A stretch of 64,000 nt of DNA from Amycolatopsis palatopharyngis (GTDB lineage: Bacteria > Actinomycetota > Actinomycetes > Mycobacteriales > Pseudonocardiaceae). The notes beneath the pieces were generated by a model. The model saw only the letters and a list, made by a program, of their open reading frames with translations, was not told the DNA's origin and did not search any database. Shown in pieces: positions 42,543 to 53,809 of this stretch (positions within the stretch are counted from its first letter, which is position 1; each line of letters opens with the position of its first letter). A program made the position numbers and the translations under genes. Where the stretch lies: contig NZ_PQHZ01000003.1 of assembly GCF_003385185.1 (NCBI RefSeq), forward strand, positions 174,698 to 238,697, read 5' to 3'.

Positions 42543-42812
42543 GTGGCTCTGTCCACTGACGAAAAGAAGTCGATCCTCACCGAGTACGGCGTGCACGACT
42601 CGGACACCGGATCGCCCGAGGCCCAGGTGGCCCTGCTGACCAAGCGGATCATCGGTCTCACCGAGCACCTGAAGACTCACAAGCACGACCACCACTCGCG
42701 TCGTGGTCTGTTGTTGCTGGTCGGCCGTCGCCGTCGGCTGCTCAACTACGTGATGAAGGTGGACATCGAGCGGTATCGGGCGCTGATCCAGCGCCTCGGC
42801 CTCCGCCGATGA
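42543..42812 (+). CDS. rpsO: 30S ribosomal protein S15
   Basis: 89 residues, the full length of S15, which binds the central domain of 16S rRNA early in 30S assembly. [35 protein letters not shown] and the C-terminal [28 protein letters not shown] are clear. The GTG follows AAGGAGT. A 215-base leader separates it from thpR and contains a TACGCT/GATAGT region (about 42350) that may be its -10. S15 often represses its own mRNA by binding the leader, but I cannot fold a defined site here. It is followed by a hairpin and then pnp. Confidence 0.97.
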   Translation: MALSTDEKKSILTEYGVHDSDTGSPEAQVALLTKRIIGLTEHLKTHKHDHHSRRGLLLLVGRRRRLLNYVMKVDIERYRALIQRLGLRR

Positions 42813-42817
42813 GCTGA

Positions 42818-42855
42818 ACCGAGGGGGAGTGGCCACCGGGTCGCTCCCCCTCGGT
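42818..42855 (+). terminator. rpsO-pnp intergenic hairpin
   Basis: Perfect 12-bp stem ACCGAGGGGGAG (42818-42829) with CTCCCCCTCGGT (42844-42855), loop of 14 bases, starting 5 bases after the rpsO stop. No T-tract. In E. coli the same place holds the rpsO attenuator and an RNase III site upstream of pnp, so partial termination or mRNA processing is likely. Confidence 0.75.
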
Positions 42856-43058
42856 GCATCACCGCAGGAAACACAGCAAGACACGAGTTAGACGAAGAAA
42901 ACAGGGCGAGCGCACCGCGCGCGAGGACAAGTTCGCCGGTCCTCGGTAGTGGCTCCCGGGTCGAACCCGGGGGCTTCGATCGAAGACCGGCCTCGTTCCT
43001 CGGGCGTGCCCCAAAGGGTGGGGACAGCGTTGCCCGAGACGATGAGGAGAAACACCAT

Positions 43059-45350
43059 ATGACCGACGCAAGCGGAACAACCGTGCACGAGACCGAAGCC
43101 GTGATCGACAACGGCCGGTTCGGCACCCGCACGGTCCGCTTCGAGACGGGCAGGCTGGCCAGGCAGGCCGCCGGATCCGTCGTCGCCTACCTGGACGACG
43201 AGACCATGCTCCTGTCGGCGACCACCGCCTCGAAGCACCCGAAGGAGCACTTCGACTTCTTCCCGCTGACGGTGGACGTCGAGGAGCGGATGTACGCGAT
43301 CGGGAAGATCCCCGGCTCGTTCTTCCGCCGTGAGGGCCGCCCCTCCACCGACGCCGTCCTGACCTGCCGGCTGATCGACCGCCCGCTGCGCCCGTCGTTC
43401 GCCGACGGACTGCGCAACGAGATCCAGGTCGTCATCACCGTGCAGAGCCTGGACCCGCAGGACCCCTACGACGTGCTGGCCATCAACGCCGCTTCGGCGT
43501 CCACCCAGCTCAGCGGCATCCCGTTCTCCGGCCCGATCGCCGGCGTCCGCGTCGCGCTGATCGAGGACCAGTGGGTCGCGTTCCCGACCTGGGAGCAGCT
43601 GGAGAAGGCCACGTTCAACATGGTCGTCGCGGGCCGCGTGGTCAACGACGCCGGTGACGTCGCCATCATGATGGTCGAGGCCGAGGGCAGCGAGAACACC
43701 CTCGACCTGATCGCCGCCGGTGCCAAGGCGCCGAACGAGCAGGTCGTGGGCGAGGGCCTGGAGGCGGCCAAGCCGTTCATCCGGGTGCTGTGCGAGGCGC
43801 AGCAGAAGCTCGCCGACGTGGCCGCCAAGCCGACCGCCGACTTCCCGACGTTCCCGGCCTACCAGCCGGACGCCTACGAGGCCGTCGCCGCGATCGCCAC
43901 CGACGACCTGACGAAGGCGCTGACCATCGCGGGTAAGCAGGACCGCGACACGGCGACCGACGAGGTCAAGGCGGATGTGCTGGCCAAGGTCGGCATCGGT
44001 GAGGGCGAGGCCTTCGCCGGCCGGGAGAAGGAGATCGCCGCCGCCTTCCGTTCGCTGACCAAGCAGCTGATCCGCCAGCGGATCCTGCGCGACAAGGTCC
44101 GCATCGACGGCCGTGGCCTCACCGACATCCGGCAGCTCGCCGCCGAGGTCGCCGTGATCCCCAGGGCGCACGGTTCGGCGCTGTTCGAGCGCGGCGAGAC
44201 CCAGATCCTGGGTGTCACCACGCTGAACATGCTCCGCCTCGAGCAGCAGATCGACTCGCTGTCCCCGGTGACGCACAAGCGCTACCTGCACCACTACAAC
44301 TTCCCGCCCTTCTCCACCGGTGAGACCGGCCGGGTGGGAACGCCGAAGCGTCGCGAGGTCGGGCACGGCATGCTCGCCGAGCGCGCACTGGTGCCGGTGC
44401 TGCCGAAGCGGGACGAGTTCCCCTACGCGATCCGTCAGGTCTCCGAGGCCCTCGGCTCCAACGGTTCCACCTCGATGGGCTCGGTCTGCGCGTCCACGAT
44501 GGGTCTGCTCAACGCCGGTGTGCCGCTGAAGGCGCCGGTCGCGGGCATCGCCATGGGCCTGGTCTCCGACGAGTTGGAAGGCGCTGACGGGAAGTCGGAA
44601 CGTCACTACGTGGCGCTGACCGACATCCTCGGCGCAGAGGACGCGTTCGGCGACATGGACTTCAAGGTCGCGGGCACCAAGGACGTGGTCACGGCCCTGC
44701 AGCTGGACACCAAGCTGGACGGCATCCCGTCCGAGGTGCTCGCCGCCGCACTGAACCAGGCCAAGGACGCCCGCCTCGCGATTCTGGACGTCATGTCCGA
44801 GGCCATCGACGGCCCGGACGAGATGAGCCCATACGCGCCGCGCGTCACCAGCGTGAAGATCCCGGTCGACAAGATCGGTGAGGTCATCGGGCCGAAGGGC
44901 AAGATGATCAACACCATCACCGAGGAGACCGGCGCCGACATCTCCATCGAGGACGACGGCACGATCTACGTCGGTGCGGCGGACGGCCCCTCGGCCGAGG
45001 CCGCGATCGACCGGATCAACGCGATCGCCAACCCGCAGCTGCCCAAGGTCGGGGAGCGCTTCCTCGGCACCGTGGTGAAGACGGCCGCGTTCGGCGCGTT
45101 CGTCTCGCTGCTGCCGGGTAAGGACGGCCTGGTGCACATCTCCAAGCTGGGTAACGGCAAGCGCATCAACAAGGTCGAGGACGTCGTCAACGTCGGTGAC
45201 AAGCTCCGCGTGGAGATCGCCGACATCGACAACCGCGGCAAGATCAGCCTGATCGTGGTGCAGGACGACCAGGCTCCGGCCGAAGGTGCTGCCACCGAAG
45301 GTGCTGCCGCGGAGGGTGCCGACACCGAGACGGCCGACGCCGCTCAGTAA
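43059..45350 (+). CDS. pnp: Polyribonucleotide nucleotidyltransferase (PNPase/GpsI)
   Basis: 763 residues. Two RNase PH-like domains are separated by a helical domain, then a KH domain ([18 protein letters not shown], about 605-625) and an S1 domain ([35 protein letters not shown], about 660-695). [14 protein letters not shown] and [16 protein letters not shown] are active-site signatures. PNPase degrades RNA 3' to 5' by phosphorolysis and adds tails; in actinobacteria it is also called guanosine pentaphosphate synthetase. A short Ala/Glu/Thr tail ends the protein. The ATG follows GAGGAGA. The very strong hairpin after its stop separates it from the protease gene. Confidence 0.97.
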   Translation: MTDASGTTVHETEAVIDNGRFGTRTVRFETGRLARQAAGSVVAYLDDETMLLSATTASKHPKEHFDFFPLTVDVEERMYAIGKIPGSFFRREGRPSTDAVLTCRLIDRPLRPSFADGLRNEIQVVITVQSLDPQDPYDVLAINAASASTQLSGIPFSGPIAGVRVALIEDQWVAFPTWEQLEKATFNMVVAGRVVNDAGDVAIMMVEAEGSENTLDLIAAGAKAPNEQVVGEGLEAAKPFIRVLCEAQQKLADVAAKPTADFPTFPAYQPDAYEAVAAIATDDLTKALTIAGKQDRDTATDEVKADVLAKVGIGEGEAFAGREKEIAAAFRSLTKQLIRQRILRDKVRIDGRGLTDIRQLAAEVAVIPRAHGSALFERGETQILGVTTLNMLRLEQQIDSLSPVTHKRYLHHYNFPPFSTGETGRVGTPKRREVGHGMLAERALVPVLPKRDEFPYAIRQVSEALGSNGSTSMGSVCASTMGLLNAGVPLKAPVAGIAMGLVSDELEGADGKSERHYVALTDILGAEDAFGDMDFKVAGTKDVVTALQLDTKLDGIPSEVLAAALNQAKDARLAILDVMSEAIDGPDEMSPYAPRVTSVKIPVDKIGEVIGPKGKMINTITEETGADISIEDDGTIYVGAADGPSAEAAIDRINAIANPQLPKVGERFLGTVVKTAAFGAFVSLLPGKDGLVHISKLGNGKRINKVEDVVNVGDKLRVEIADIDNRGKISLIVVQDDQAPAEGAATEGAAAEGADTETADAAQ

Positions 45351-45372
45351 TCCCGGTACCACCGCAGCAATC

Positions 45373-45422
45373 CGACGAACGACCCGTCACTCGCCTCGCG
45401 GGGAGTGACGGGTCGTTCGTCG
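45373..45422. terminator. 20-bp perfect inverted repeat between pnp and the M16 protease gene
   Basis: The left arm (45373-45392, starts CGACGAACGACC) and right arm (45403-45422) are exact complements over 20 bp, with a 10-base loop GCCTCGCGGG. The repeat begins 22 bases after the pnp stop and ends 16 bases before the next start codon. It is far longer than common terminators and has no T-tract. A strong terminator or an RNase III-type processing site is likely. Confidence 0.8.
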
Positions 45423-45438
45423 CAGGAGTAGGGACACG

Positions 45439-48049
<2,611 letters not shown>

Positions 48050-48060
48050 CAGCGCGCGAG

Positions 48061-48096
48061 CACCCCTCGCACTTTCCCGGGAAAGTGCGAGGGGTG
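48061..48096. repeat. CTTTCCCGGGAAAG palindrome, single copy
   Basis: A perfect 36-bp palindrome with half-site CACCCCTCGCACTTTCCC, longer than the 22-bp core seen elsewhere. It lies exactly between convergent stop codons (48049 and 48102) and can serve as a bidirectional terminator. Its outer 7 bp (CACCCCT/AGGGGTG) are specific to this copy and flank the core symmetrically. Confidence 0.9.
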
Positions 48097-48101
48097 GCTG
48101 G

Positions 48102-48581
48102 TCATTTCGGCGGTACGGCGACGATGTGTGTGGCTCCGCCCCATCCGTTGGCCATGTCTCGGGCCTGCACCTCGACCCGATCGGTTCCGGACGGCACTTC
48201 CAAGCCGGTCAGGCTGCGGGTGAAGGGTTGTTCACCGGCGTGGTCGTGGGCCAGTTCGCGCACCCCGAACACGGTGCGGCCGTCGACAGAGCGCACGCGG
48301 AACGCATCGGCGTAGCGCTCGGGGGAGTCGTACGGCGAGCTGATGGTGGCCGCGACGGTGAGCCCATCGGGTTCCCGAGAGATGGTGGCGTCGAGGACGT
48401 CGGGAAAGCGCTGCTCGCTCGCGCCGGCCGACGGTGACTCACGCTCCGCGGCGGATGAGGTTTCGGTCGGCGGCGGATCGTTGGCGGCGCATCCGCCGAG
48501 TGCCAGACCGGTGGCGAGGACGGCTCCGACCCCGAGCCGGGAGCGTCGCCACCTGGGACCGAGGGTCGTCGTGCTGCCCAT
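48102..48581 (-). CDS. Small lipoprotein of unknown function
   Basis: 159 residues. The N-terminus has RWRRSRLG, a hydrophobic stretch and the lipobox ALGGC at about residues 27-31, so it is a lipoprotein. A Ser/Thr/Pro/Glu-rich spacer follows and then a beta-rich domain (FPDVLDATISREPDGLTVAATISSPYDSPERYADAFRVR). It shows no enzymatic motif. Start at the ATG at 48581 with AGGGG upstream; a GTG two codons earlier is equally possible. Confidence 0.75.
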   Translation of the reverse strand: MGSTTTLGPRWRRSRLGVGAVLATGLALGGCAANDPPPTETSSAAERESPSAGASEQRFPDVLDATISREPDGLTVAATISSPYDSPERYADAFRVRSVDGRTVFGVRELAHDHAGEQPFTRSLTGLEVPSGTDRVEVQARDMANGWGGATHIVAVPPK

Positions 48582-48665
48582 GTTCACCCCTGTTCCTGTG
48601 CGGATGTGGTTCGGGTTGGAACCCGGCTGCCGCCATCGAACCCGCGGCTCCAGGATGCGGTCAGC

Positions 48666-49187
48666 TCACAGATGTAGCCAGCCGGCGAACAGGGCGGGCG
48701 CGGCAGCGAGCGCGCTGAACCGGACGAACCGGCCGAGCAGCCCGGCCGCGAGGAAAGTGGACATCGGCATCCGGACCAGTCCGGCGAGCACCGTGGTGGC
48801 CATGAAAGGCGGCAGGCCGACCACGGAACTGACGCCGTAGGTTCCGGTCATCCAGTGTGGGTGGCGGTGACACCGTTCCCGCAGTGCTTCGATCCAGCGC
48901 CGGACTCTTTTGGTCCGCGCTCGCCAGCGGTCGCGGCGCTCGGAAGGAGGCCGCTCGCGGTGCAGCCGGTCGTGCAGGAAGTTCGGCAGCCGGATGGAAC
49001 CCCGTGCGGCCAGGTAGTAGAAGAGTTTTCCGGCGATCTGACCCAACGCCACCACCGCGCCGACGGCGAGCCAGGGAATCCCGGGATCGCTGGTGACCAA
49101 GCCGATCACGAAGACCTCGACACTGATGAGGGGAACCAGCGCGGAGCCGAACGCGACGCCCAGCGTCACGCACAACCAGCCGAACAT
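48666..49187 (-). CDS. Small VTT/DedA-like membrane protein
   Basis: 173 residues with about four hydrophobic segments and the GLVTSDPGIPWLAVGAVVALGQIAGKLFYYLAARG pattern of the VTT (SNARE-associated/DedA) family, but shorter than full DedA proteins. A basic loop (HRERPPSERRDRWRARTKRVRR) lies between helices. DedA-type proteins support membrane lipid balance and proton motive force. The ATG at 49187 follows AGGGAGGA. It is divergent from the GtrA-type gene. Confidence 0.72.
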   Translation of the reverse strand: MFGWLCVTLGVAFGSALVPLISVEVFVIGLVTSDPGIPWLAVGAVVALGQIAGKLFYYLAARGSIRLPNFLHDRLHRERPPSERRDRWRARTKRVRRWIEALRERCHRHPHWMTGTYGVSSVVGLPPFMATTVLAGLVRMPMSTFLAAGLLGRFVRFSALAAAPALFAGWLHL

Positions 49188-49333
49188 GTTCCTCCCTGTG
49201 CAGCGCCAATTTTCCACGCTAGCAGTTGTTTCTGGGAGAAAACTGAGTCCAGAACCTGATCGCGGCGGACATCGCCACCAGATGATCACCTACTGGTCGG
49301 CGGCCGGACATCTGGCGCTGCCAGCCTGATCCG

Positions 49334-49861
49334 GTGAGCTTTCCGCTTCGGTTCACGCGGTTCTGTGCCGCAGTGGTGCGACGCCTGCCGTTCGGGCTGG
49401 GTGCGGTGGTGCCGCCGGAGTTCTTCGGTTTCGTACTGATCAACACCGCGACCTTCGGTGTGGACCTGCTCCTGCTCACGATCTTGCACGGTTGGTGGGA
49501 GGTGCCGATCGCACTGGCCATCACCGGGGCCTACGTCATCGCCTTCGGGCTGAGCTTCGTACTCAACCGCGGCCTGAACTTCCGCTCACACGCTCCGGTG
49601 GGACGCCAAGCGGCGCTGTACGCCGTCGCGATCACGGTGAACTACGTGGCGTTCATCCTCGGGGTCGGCAGCGGACTCGAGGCGCTCGGTGTGCAGTACC
49701 ACCTGTCCCGGATCCTGGCCGGCGGGTGCGAGGGCCTGTTCATGTACAGCGCGATGCGCTGGGTGATCTTCCGCGAACGCCCGGCAACCGCGGGATCCGC
49801 GCTCCCGGGAAGCGCCAATCCCGCGCTTACTCCGTCAGGTGGAGGTCGAGACCACCGGTGA
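49334..49861 (+). CDS. GtrA-like membrane protein
   Basis: 175 residues with four hydrophobic helices. EFFGFVLINTATFGVDLLLLTIL, FVLNRGLNFRS and LLFMYSAMRWVIFRE form the GtrA pattern. GtrA-family proteins flip polyprenyl-phosphate-linked sugars or take part in teichoic-acid or O-antigen glucosylation. A GTG start is assumed, with GGTGAGC-like sequence close by. Its last 35 bp overlap the 3' end of the convergent acetyltransferase gene, an unusual tail overlap. Confidence 0.75.
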   Translation: MSFPLRFTRFCAAVVRRLPFGLGAVVPPEFFGFVLINTATFGVDLLLLTILHGWWEVPIALAITGAYVIAFGLSFVLNRGLNFRSHAPVGRQAALYAVAITVNYVAFILGVGSGLEALGVQYHLSRILAGGCEGLFMYSAMRWVIFRERPATAGSALPGSANPALTPSGGGRDHR

Positions 49862-50387
49862 GGCGAATCTCCCGGATCGTCTTCTCGCCGGTGTCGAGCA
49901 CCCGTACCGTTTTGTCCGGATGCCAGTCCGCGCGGCGGTAGAAGGCGAGGGATGCGGAGTCGGCCTGCGCGACCCACGCGACCGCCCGCTGCGCCCCTGC
50001 CGAACGCAGGCCCGCCGCCGCCGTGGCGAGCAGCCTGCCGCCGTGTCCGCGCCGGCCCCAGCGTGGCTCCACCAGCAGGGTGGCGACAAGACCGACTTCA
50101 CCCGCGTCCTCGGGCAGGCTGCCATCGGCGGCGGTCACATCCTCCTCCGGCGCCAGGCCCGCCACACAGAAGCCGACGGTGAAGTCTCCCTCGGCAGCCA
50201 CGTACACGTCCGTTTCGGGATGCGTGATGGCGGCGGCCCAGCGTTGTTCGATGCCGTCCGAGTCCAGTTCTCCCAGTGCTCGTGGCCCGAGCATCTCCGC
50301 GTAAGCCGTGCGCCAGGTATCCCGCTGAATCCGGGCGATCTCGGGGACGTCCTCGATGGTCGCGCCGCGAACCTCGGCAGTGCTCAT
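49827..50387 (-). CDS. GNAT family N-acetyltransferase
   Basis: 186 residues of the GNAT fold, which moves acetyl from acetyl-CoA to an amine. The acyl-CoA P-loop region is VEPRWGRRGHGGRLLATAAAGL (about 108-128), preceded by GLVATLLVEP and followed by SLAFYRRADW. The N-terminus RGATIEDVPEIARIQRDTW is typical. The acceptor is unknown. The ATG at 50387 is preceded by a weak ribosome site. It may be leaderless with the divergent EamA gene's promoter only about 115 bp away. Confidence 0.85.
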   Translation of the reverse strand: MSTAEVRGATIEDVPEIARIQRDTWRTAYAEMLGPRALGELDSDGIEQRWAAAITHPETDVYVAAEGDFTVGFCVAGLAPEEDVTAADGSLPEDAGEVGLVATLLVEPRWGRRGHGGRLLATAAAGLRSAGAQRAVAWVAQADSASLAFYRRADWHPDKTVRVLDTGEKTIREIRLTGGLDLHLTE

Positions 50388-50501
50388 CCCCGCAACCTAC
50401 GTGGTCGGCGAGCCGCTGCCGACGCCCGGTGCCGGAGAGATCCGCCCTTCTCCCAAAGTAACCACTGTAATTATGTCGGTGGTTCATGGCATGGTGCCCG
50501 T

Positions 50502-51458
50502 ATGGGCAACAGAACGTGGCCGGTGTGGGCCGCTCTCGGGATCGTTTACGTCGTATGGGGATCGACCTACCTCGCAATTCGCTACCTGGTCGGCTCCCTG
50601 CCACCGCTGCTCGCGGCGGGTCTGCGCTTCTCGATCGCGGGCGTGATCCTGCTGGTGCTGGTCCGGGTGTTCGCTGGCCGGGGCGCACTGCGGATGACGC
50701 GCGCGCAGTTCGGGTCGGCGATCGTGGTCGGCCTGCTGCTCGCCGGTGGTGGCCAGGGGCTGCTAACCGTGGCCGAGACGCAGGTCGCCTCCGGGGTGGC
50801 CGCCCTGCTCGCCGCGTCCATCCCCTTGTTCGTGCTGAGCCTGCGGCGGCTACTTGGCGAACGTCCACCGGCCGTGACGCTCTTCGGGGTGCTGCTCGGT
50901 CTCGTCGGTCTCGCGGTGCTCGTGCTCTTCGGCGGGCCGTCGGAGGGAGCGCACGGTTCGGCCTGGTGGGGCCCCTGGATCATGCTGATCGCCGCGTTGA
51001 GCTGGTCCGTCGGCACGGTCGCCACGACGCGCCTGCCGATGCCCGCCAACTCGTTCGCCGCAACCGCCGTCGAACTGTGCGCCGGCGGCTTCGCGCTGAG
51101 CTTCGTCGGTCTCGGTGCGGGCCAGCGTGTCCGGTTCGCGGAGGTGACGGCCGAGTCGTGGATCGCGCTGGTGTACCTCATCGTCGCGGGTTCGCTGATC
51201 GCGTTCACCGCCTACGTGTACGTCCTCGATCGGCTCCCGGTCTCCACCGTCGCGACCTACGCCTACGTCAACCCGGTGATCGCCGTGCTGCTCGGGGTGT
51301 GGATCGCGGGTGAGCACATCGGCCCCGCCCAGTTCGCCGGTGGCGCGCTGGTGCTGGCCGCCGTTGTGGTCGTGGTCAGGTCGGAACGGCGTGTCCGGCG
51401 TGCGGCGGCGAAAGTGTCGGTCCCCGCTGGCACGATGGCGGGATCATGCGAGAAATGA
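50502..51458 (+). CDS. EamA family (DMT) transporter
   Basis: 318 residues with ten predicted helices and two EamA domains (about 8-140 and 155-295). The repeated motif is VYVVWGSTYLAIRYLV in repeat 1 and LIAFTAYVYVLDRLPVSTVATYAYVNPVIAVLLGVWIAGE in repeat 2. EamA proteins typically export metabolites or amino acids. Start is the ATG at 50502, with sequence upstream resembling an extended -10, so the mRNA may have a very short leader. Its final 13 bp overlap the following gene. Confidence 0.88.
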   Translation: MGNRTWPVWAALGIVYVVWGSTYLAIRYLVGSLPPLLAAGLRFSIAGVILLVLVRVFAGRGALRMTRAQFGSAIVVGLLLAGGGQGLLTVAETQVASGVAALLAASIPLFVLSLRRLLGERPPAVTLFGVLLGLVGLAVLVLFGGPSEGAHGSAWWGPWIMLIAALSWSVGTVATTRLPMPANSFAATAVELCAGGFALSFVGLGAGQRVRFAEVTAESWIALVYLIVAGSLIAFTAYVYVLDRLPVSTVATYAYVNPVIAVLLGVWIAGEHIGPAQFAGGALVLAAVVVVVRSERRVRRAAAKVSVPAGTMAGSCEK

Positions 51459-52681
51459 CCGGGCTGACAGGACCGAAGGTGGGGATCTCCGTCGCGCGCC
51501 GTACCGCGTTGGCGGCGCAGGGGTTCGCCGATCCCCGCCCTGTTTCGACACCCAACAGGCGGCATCTGCAACGCGTGTTGTCCCGCGTGCAGGTCATCCA
51601 GCTGGATTCGGTGAACGTGGCGGTACGCGCGCATTATGCGCCGCTGTTCGCGCGACTCGGGTCGTACGAGCCCGCGCTGGTCGACGACGCCGCATGGACG
51701 CCGTCGCCGCGCCGTCCCCGCCTGCTGGTCGAGTACTGGGCACACGAGGCGAGCCTGGTGCCGGTCGAGGACTGGCCACTGCTGCATTCCGGGGCCAAGC
51801 CACGAGGCTGGTGGCGGGGCTACCACCAGCTCATCGACCGCACCCCGTCTCTGGTCGACGACGTGCTCGCCGCGGTGAAGGAGTTGGGGCCGATCGGTGC
51901 GGGGGGCATCGAACGCGAACTCACCGGCGCTGCCCGCCGGGTCCCCGGCGCCTGGTGGGACCGCTCGGAGGTGAAGAAGATCTGCGAGTGGCTGTTCGGC
52001 ATGGGACAGCTCACCACGGGCACCCGGCGCGGCTTCGAGCGTCTCTACGACCTGCCGGAACGGGTTCTTCCCGCAGACGTGCTGGCGCGCCGGGTCGACG
52101 CGGCGGAGGGTGCCCGGGAGCTGACCGCCCGCGCGGCCACGGCGTTCGGTATCGCGACCGAGCCCGACCTGCGCGACTACTACCGCCTGAGCCCGCAGGC
52201 CAGTAAGCAGGCGGTGGCCGAACTGGTGGAGCAGGGCGTGCTGGAACCGGTCCAGGTTCCCGGCTGGCGGCAGCAGGCCTACCGGCACATCGACGCGAGG
52301 GCACCGCGCCGGATCACCGGCCGCGCTCTGTTGTGCCCCTTCGACCCGCTGATCTGGGAGCGGGACCGGACCGAGCGGTTGTTCGGCTTCCACTACCGCA
52401 TCGAGATCTACGTTCCCGAACCGAAACGGGTGTACGGCTACTACGTGTTCCCGTTCCTGCTGGACGGTGACCTTGTGGCCAGGGTCGACCTCAAGGCCGA
52501 TCGGGCGGCGGGAGTGCTGCGCGTGCGAGGCGCGTTCGCCGAGCCGGGAGCGGACCGTGTCCGGGTGGCCGCCGAGCTGGCGGCGGAGCTTGGCTTGATG
52601 GCCGCGTGGCTGGAGCTGGACGGCGTGGTCACCGAGGAGCGCGGCGACCTCGCGGTCGCGTTGCGCGCACACACCCACTGA
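51446..52681 (+). CDS. YcaQ-like winged-helix DNA glycosylase
   Basis: 411 residues. The QLD catalytic-type motif (VIQLDSVNVAVRAHYAPLFARLGSY, near residue 53) is the hallmark of the HTH_42/YcaQ (AlkX/AlkZ) DNA glycosylases that unhook interstrand crosslinks or remove alkylated bases; the motif is QxD or QxQ depending on the clade. C-terminal RITGRALLCPFDPLIWERDRTERLFGFHYRIEIYVPEPKR is also characteristic. It overlaps the transporter gene by 13 bp. A role in resistance to DNA crosslinking toxins is inferred. Confidence 0.85.
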   Translation: MREMTGLTGPKVGISVARRTALAAQGFADPRPVSTPNRRHLQRVLSRVQVIQLDSVNVAVRAHYAPLFARLGSYEPALVDDAAWTPSPRRPRLLVEYWAHEASLVPVEDWPLLHSGAKPRGWWRGYHQLIDRTPSLVDDVLAAVKELGPIGAGGIERELTGAARRVPGAWWDRSEVKKICEWLFGMGQLTTGTRRGFERLYDLPERVLPADVLARRVDAAEGARELTARAATAFGIATEPDLRDYYRLSPQASKQAVAELVEQGVLEPVQVPGWRQQAYRHIDARAPRRITGRALLCPFDPLIWERDRTERLFGFHYRIEIYVPEPKRVYGYYVFPFLLDGDLVARVDLKADRAAGVLRVRGAFAEPGADRVRVAAELAAELGLMAAWLELDGVVTEERGDLAVALRAHTH

Positions 52682-52746
52682 CTCTCCGTATGGCGCGGGT
52701 AACCTGAACTCGCTGGTGACGCGCGCGAGGAGAAGGGTCAGGTCCG

Positions 52747-53538
52747 TTGGCGAAGAAGGAGATGCAGGCTCCAGCCGGCACCCAGGCCATCGGCAGAGCG
52801 CTGGCCGTGCTGAAGCTGATCGCGAACAACTCCGCGGAGCTGCCCGGATCGGAGATCGCCGCGCAGCTGGGACTGTCCTCGGGCACTGCCCACCGGGTGG
52901 TCCGGGCGCTCATCGCCGAGGGCCTGGTCGCGCACAATCCGCGGACGGACAGCTACTACCTCGGTGCCGGAATGATCCTGCTCGGTCAGGCGGCGCAGCG
53001 TGGGTTCGGCTTGGACAAGGCGTTGCCGGTGCTGGAGCAGCTCAACGCCGAGACCGAGGAATCGGTCAACCTCACGGTTCGTGAGGGCCACGAATCCGTT
53101 GTGATGCTGCGCGTTCAGTCGGCGCTGCCGCTGCGTTTCGAGCAGCACCCCGGAGCCCGCTTTCCGCTCTACACCACCGCTTCCGGCAAGGCGATCCTGG
53201 CGCATTCGTCCGATGCCGAGGACTACGTGAAGGCGCTGCCGCCGACGTTGTCGCGTCTTACGGAACGGACGTTGACGAGCCCGGCGCAGTTGTCCGCCCA
53301 GCTCGCCGAGATCCGCACTCGCGGGTACAGCATCGACGAGGAAGAGAACGTGGCGGGCGTGCGCTGTGTCGGCGCACCGATCCTCGACTCCGATGGTCAC
53401 GCCCAGGCCGCACTGGTCATCCAGGTGCCGACCGTGCGGATGCCGGCGAAGCGGATGCGCGAGCTCGGCGCCCGCGTGGTGACGGCGGCCAAGGAAGTCG
53501 CCCAGTTCGTGCCGGTCGACCGCATCATGTCCCGCTGA
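52747..53538 (+). CDS. IclR family transcriptional regulator
   Basis: 263 residues. The N-terminal winged helix (about 14-65, AIGRALAVLKLIANNS, AAQLGLSSGTAHRVVRALIAEGLVAH) and C-terminal IclR effector domain (85-250, LYTTASGKAILAH, RGYSIDEEENVAGVRCVGAPI) are complete. The TTG start is supported by GAGGAGAAGG upstream. It lies 66 bp after the YcaQ-type gene and just before the transhydrogenase/MFS pair, with repeats in between, so those two genes are its probable targets. Confidence 0.9.
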   Translation: MAKKEMQAPAGTQAIGRALAVLKLIANNSAELPGSEIAAQLGLSSGTAHRVVRALIAEGLVAHNPRTDSYYLGAGMILLGQAAQRGFGLDKALPVLEQLNAETEESVNLTVREGHESVVMLRVQSALPLRFEQHPGARFPLYTTASGKAILAHSSDAEDYVKALPPTLSRLTERTLTSPAQLSAQLAEIRTRGYSIDEEENVAGVRCVGAPILDSDGHAQAALVIQVPTVRMPAKRMRELGARVVTAAKEVAQFVPVDRIMSR

Positions 53539-53571
53539 CGGAGCACGTCTCCGACCCCAGCCACCCAGACC

Positions 53572-53636
53572 CGCACTTTCCCGGGAAAGTGCGATGCCCC
53601 GCGCGTGCAACTACCGCACTTTCCCGGGAAAGTGCG
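53572..53636. repeat. CTTTCCCGGGAAAG palindrome, doublet copy 2
   Basis: Two perfect 22-bp palindromes (53572-53593 and 53615-53636; half-site CGCACTTTCCC) separated by ATGCCCCGCGCGTGCAACTAC. The spacer keeps GCGCGTGCAA exactly as in the doublet at 26891-26958, so the doublet recurs as a unit. It lies 34 bp after the IclR stop, in the 271-bp gap before the transhydrogenase gene. Confidence 0.9.
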
Positions 53637-53726
53637 AGGTTGGAAACGGCGCTTCCGCGGGTACCGGAACCACGCCTTTTTCGCGTGCTGAACAGGCATT
53701 TTCGACTCCCGCCTCGTTTTGGGGCT

Positions 53727-53790
53727 TCACAAATCGTGTGACACGTCTTACCGTTCCTCCCCACATAGTGGTTACAACCCCCACATAGTG
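53727..53790. promoter_or_regulatory. Candidate IclR operator region
   Basis: TCACA-AATCG-TGTGA (53727-53741) is an inverted repeat of 5-bp arms. CCCACATAGTG follows twice in direct repeat (53760-53770 and 53780-53790), exactly 20 bp apart, that is two helical turns. The second copy ends 19 bp before the transhydrogenase ATG. Spacing and location fit sites for the adjacent IclR regulator; the assignment is inference. Confidence 0.5.
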
Positions 53791-53809
53791 TCAACGAACG
53801 GAGCCGTCG

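Noticed and set aside
42888..45362. An 824-codon open frame opposite pnp
   Set aside because: It mirrors the pnp reading frame and shows no recognised motif or ribosome site. It is a composition artefact.
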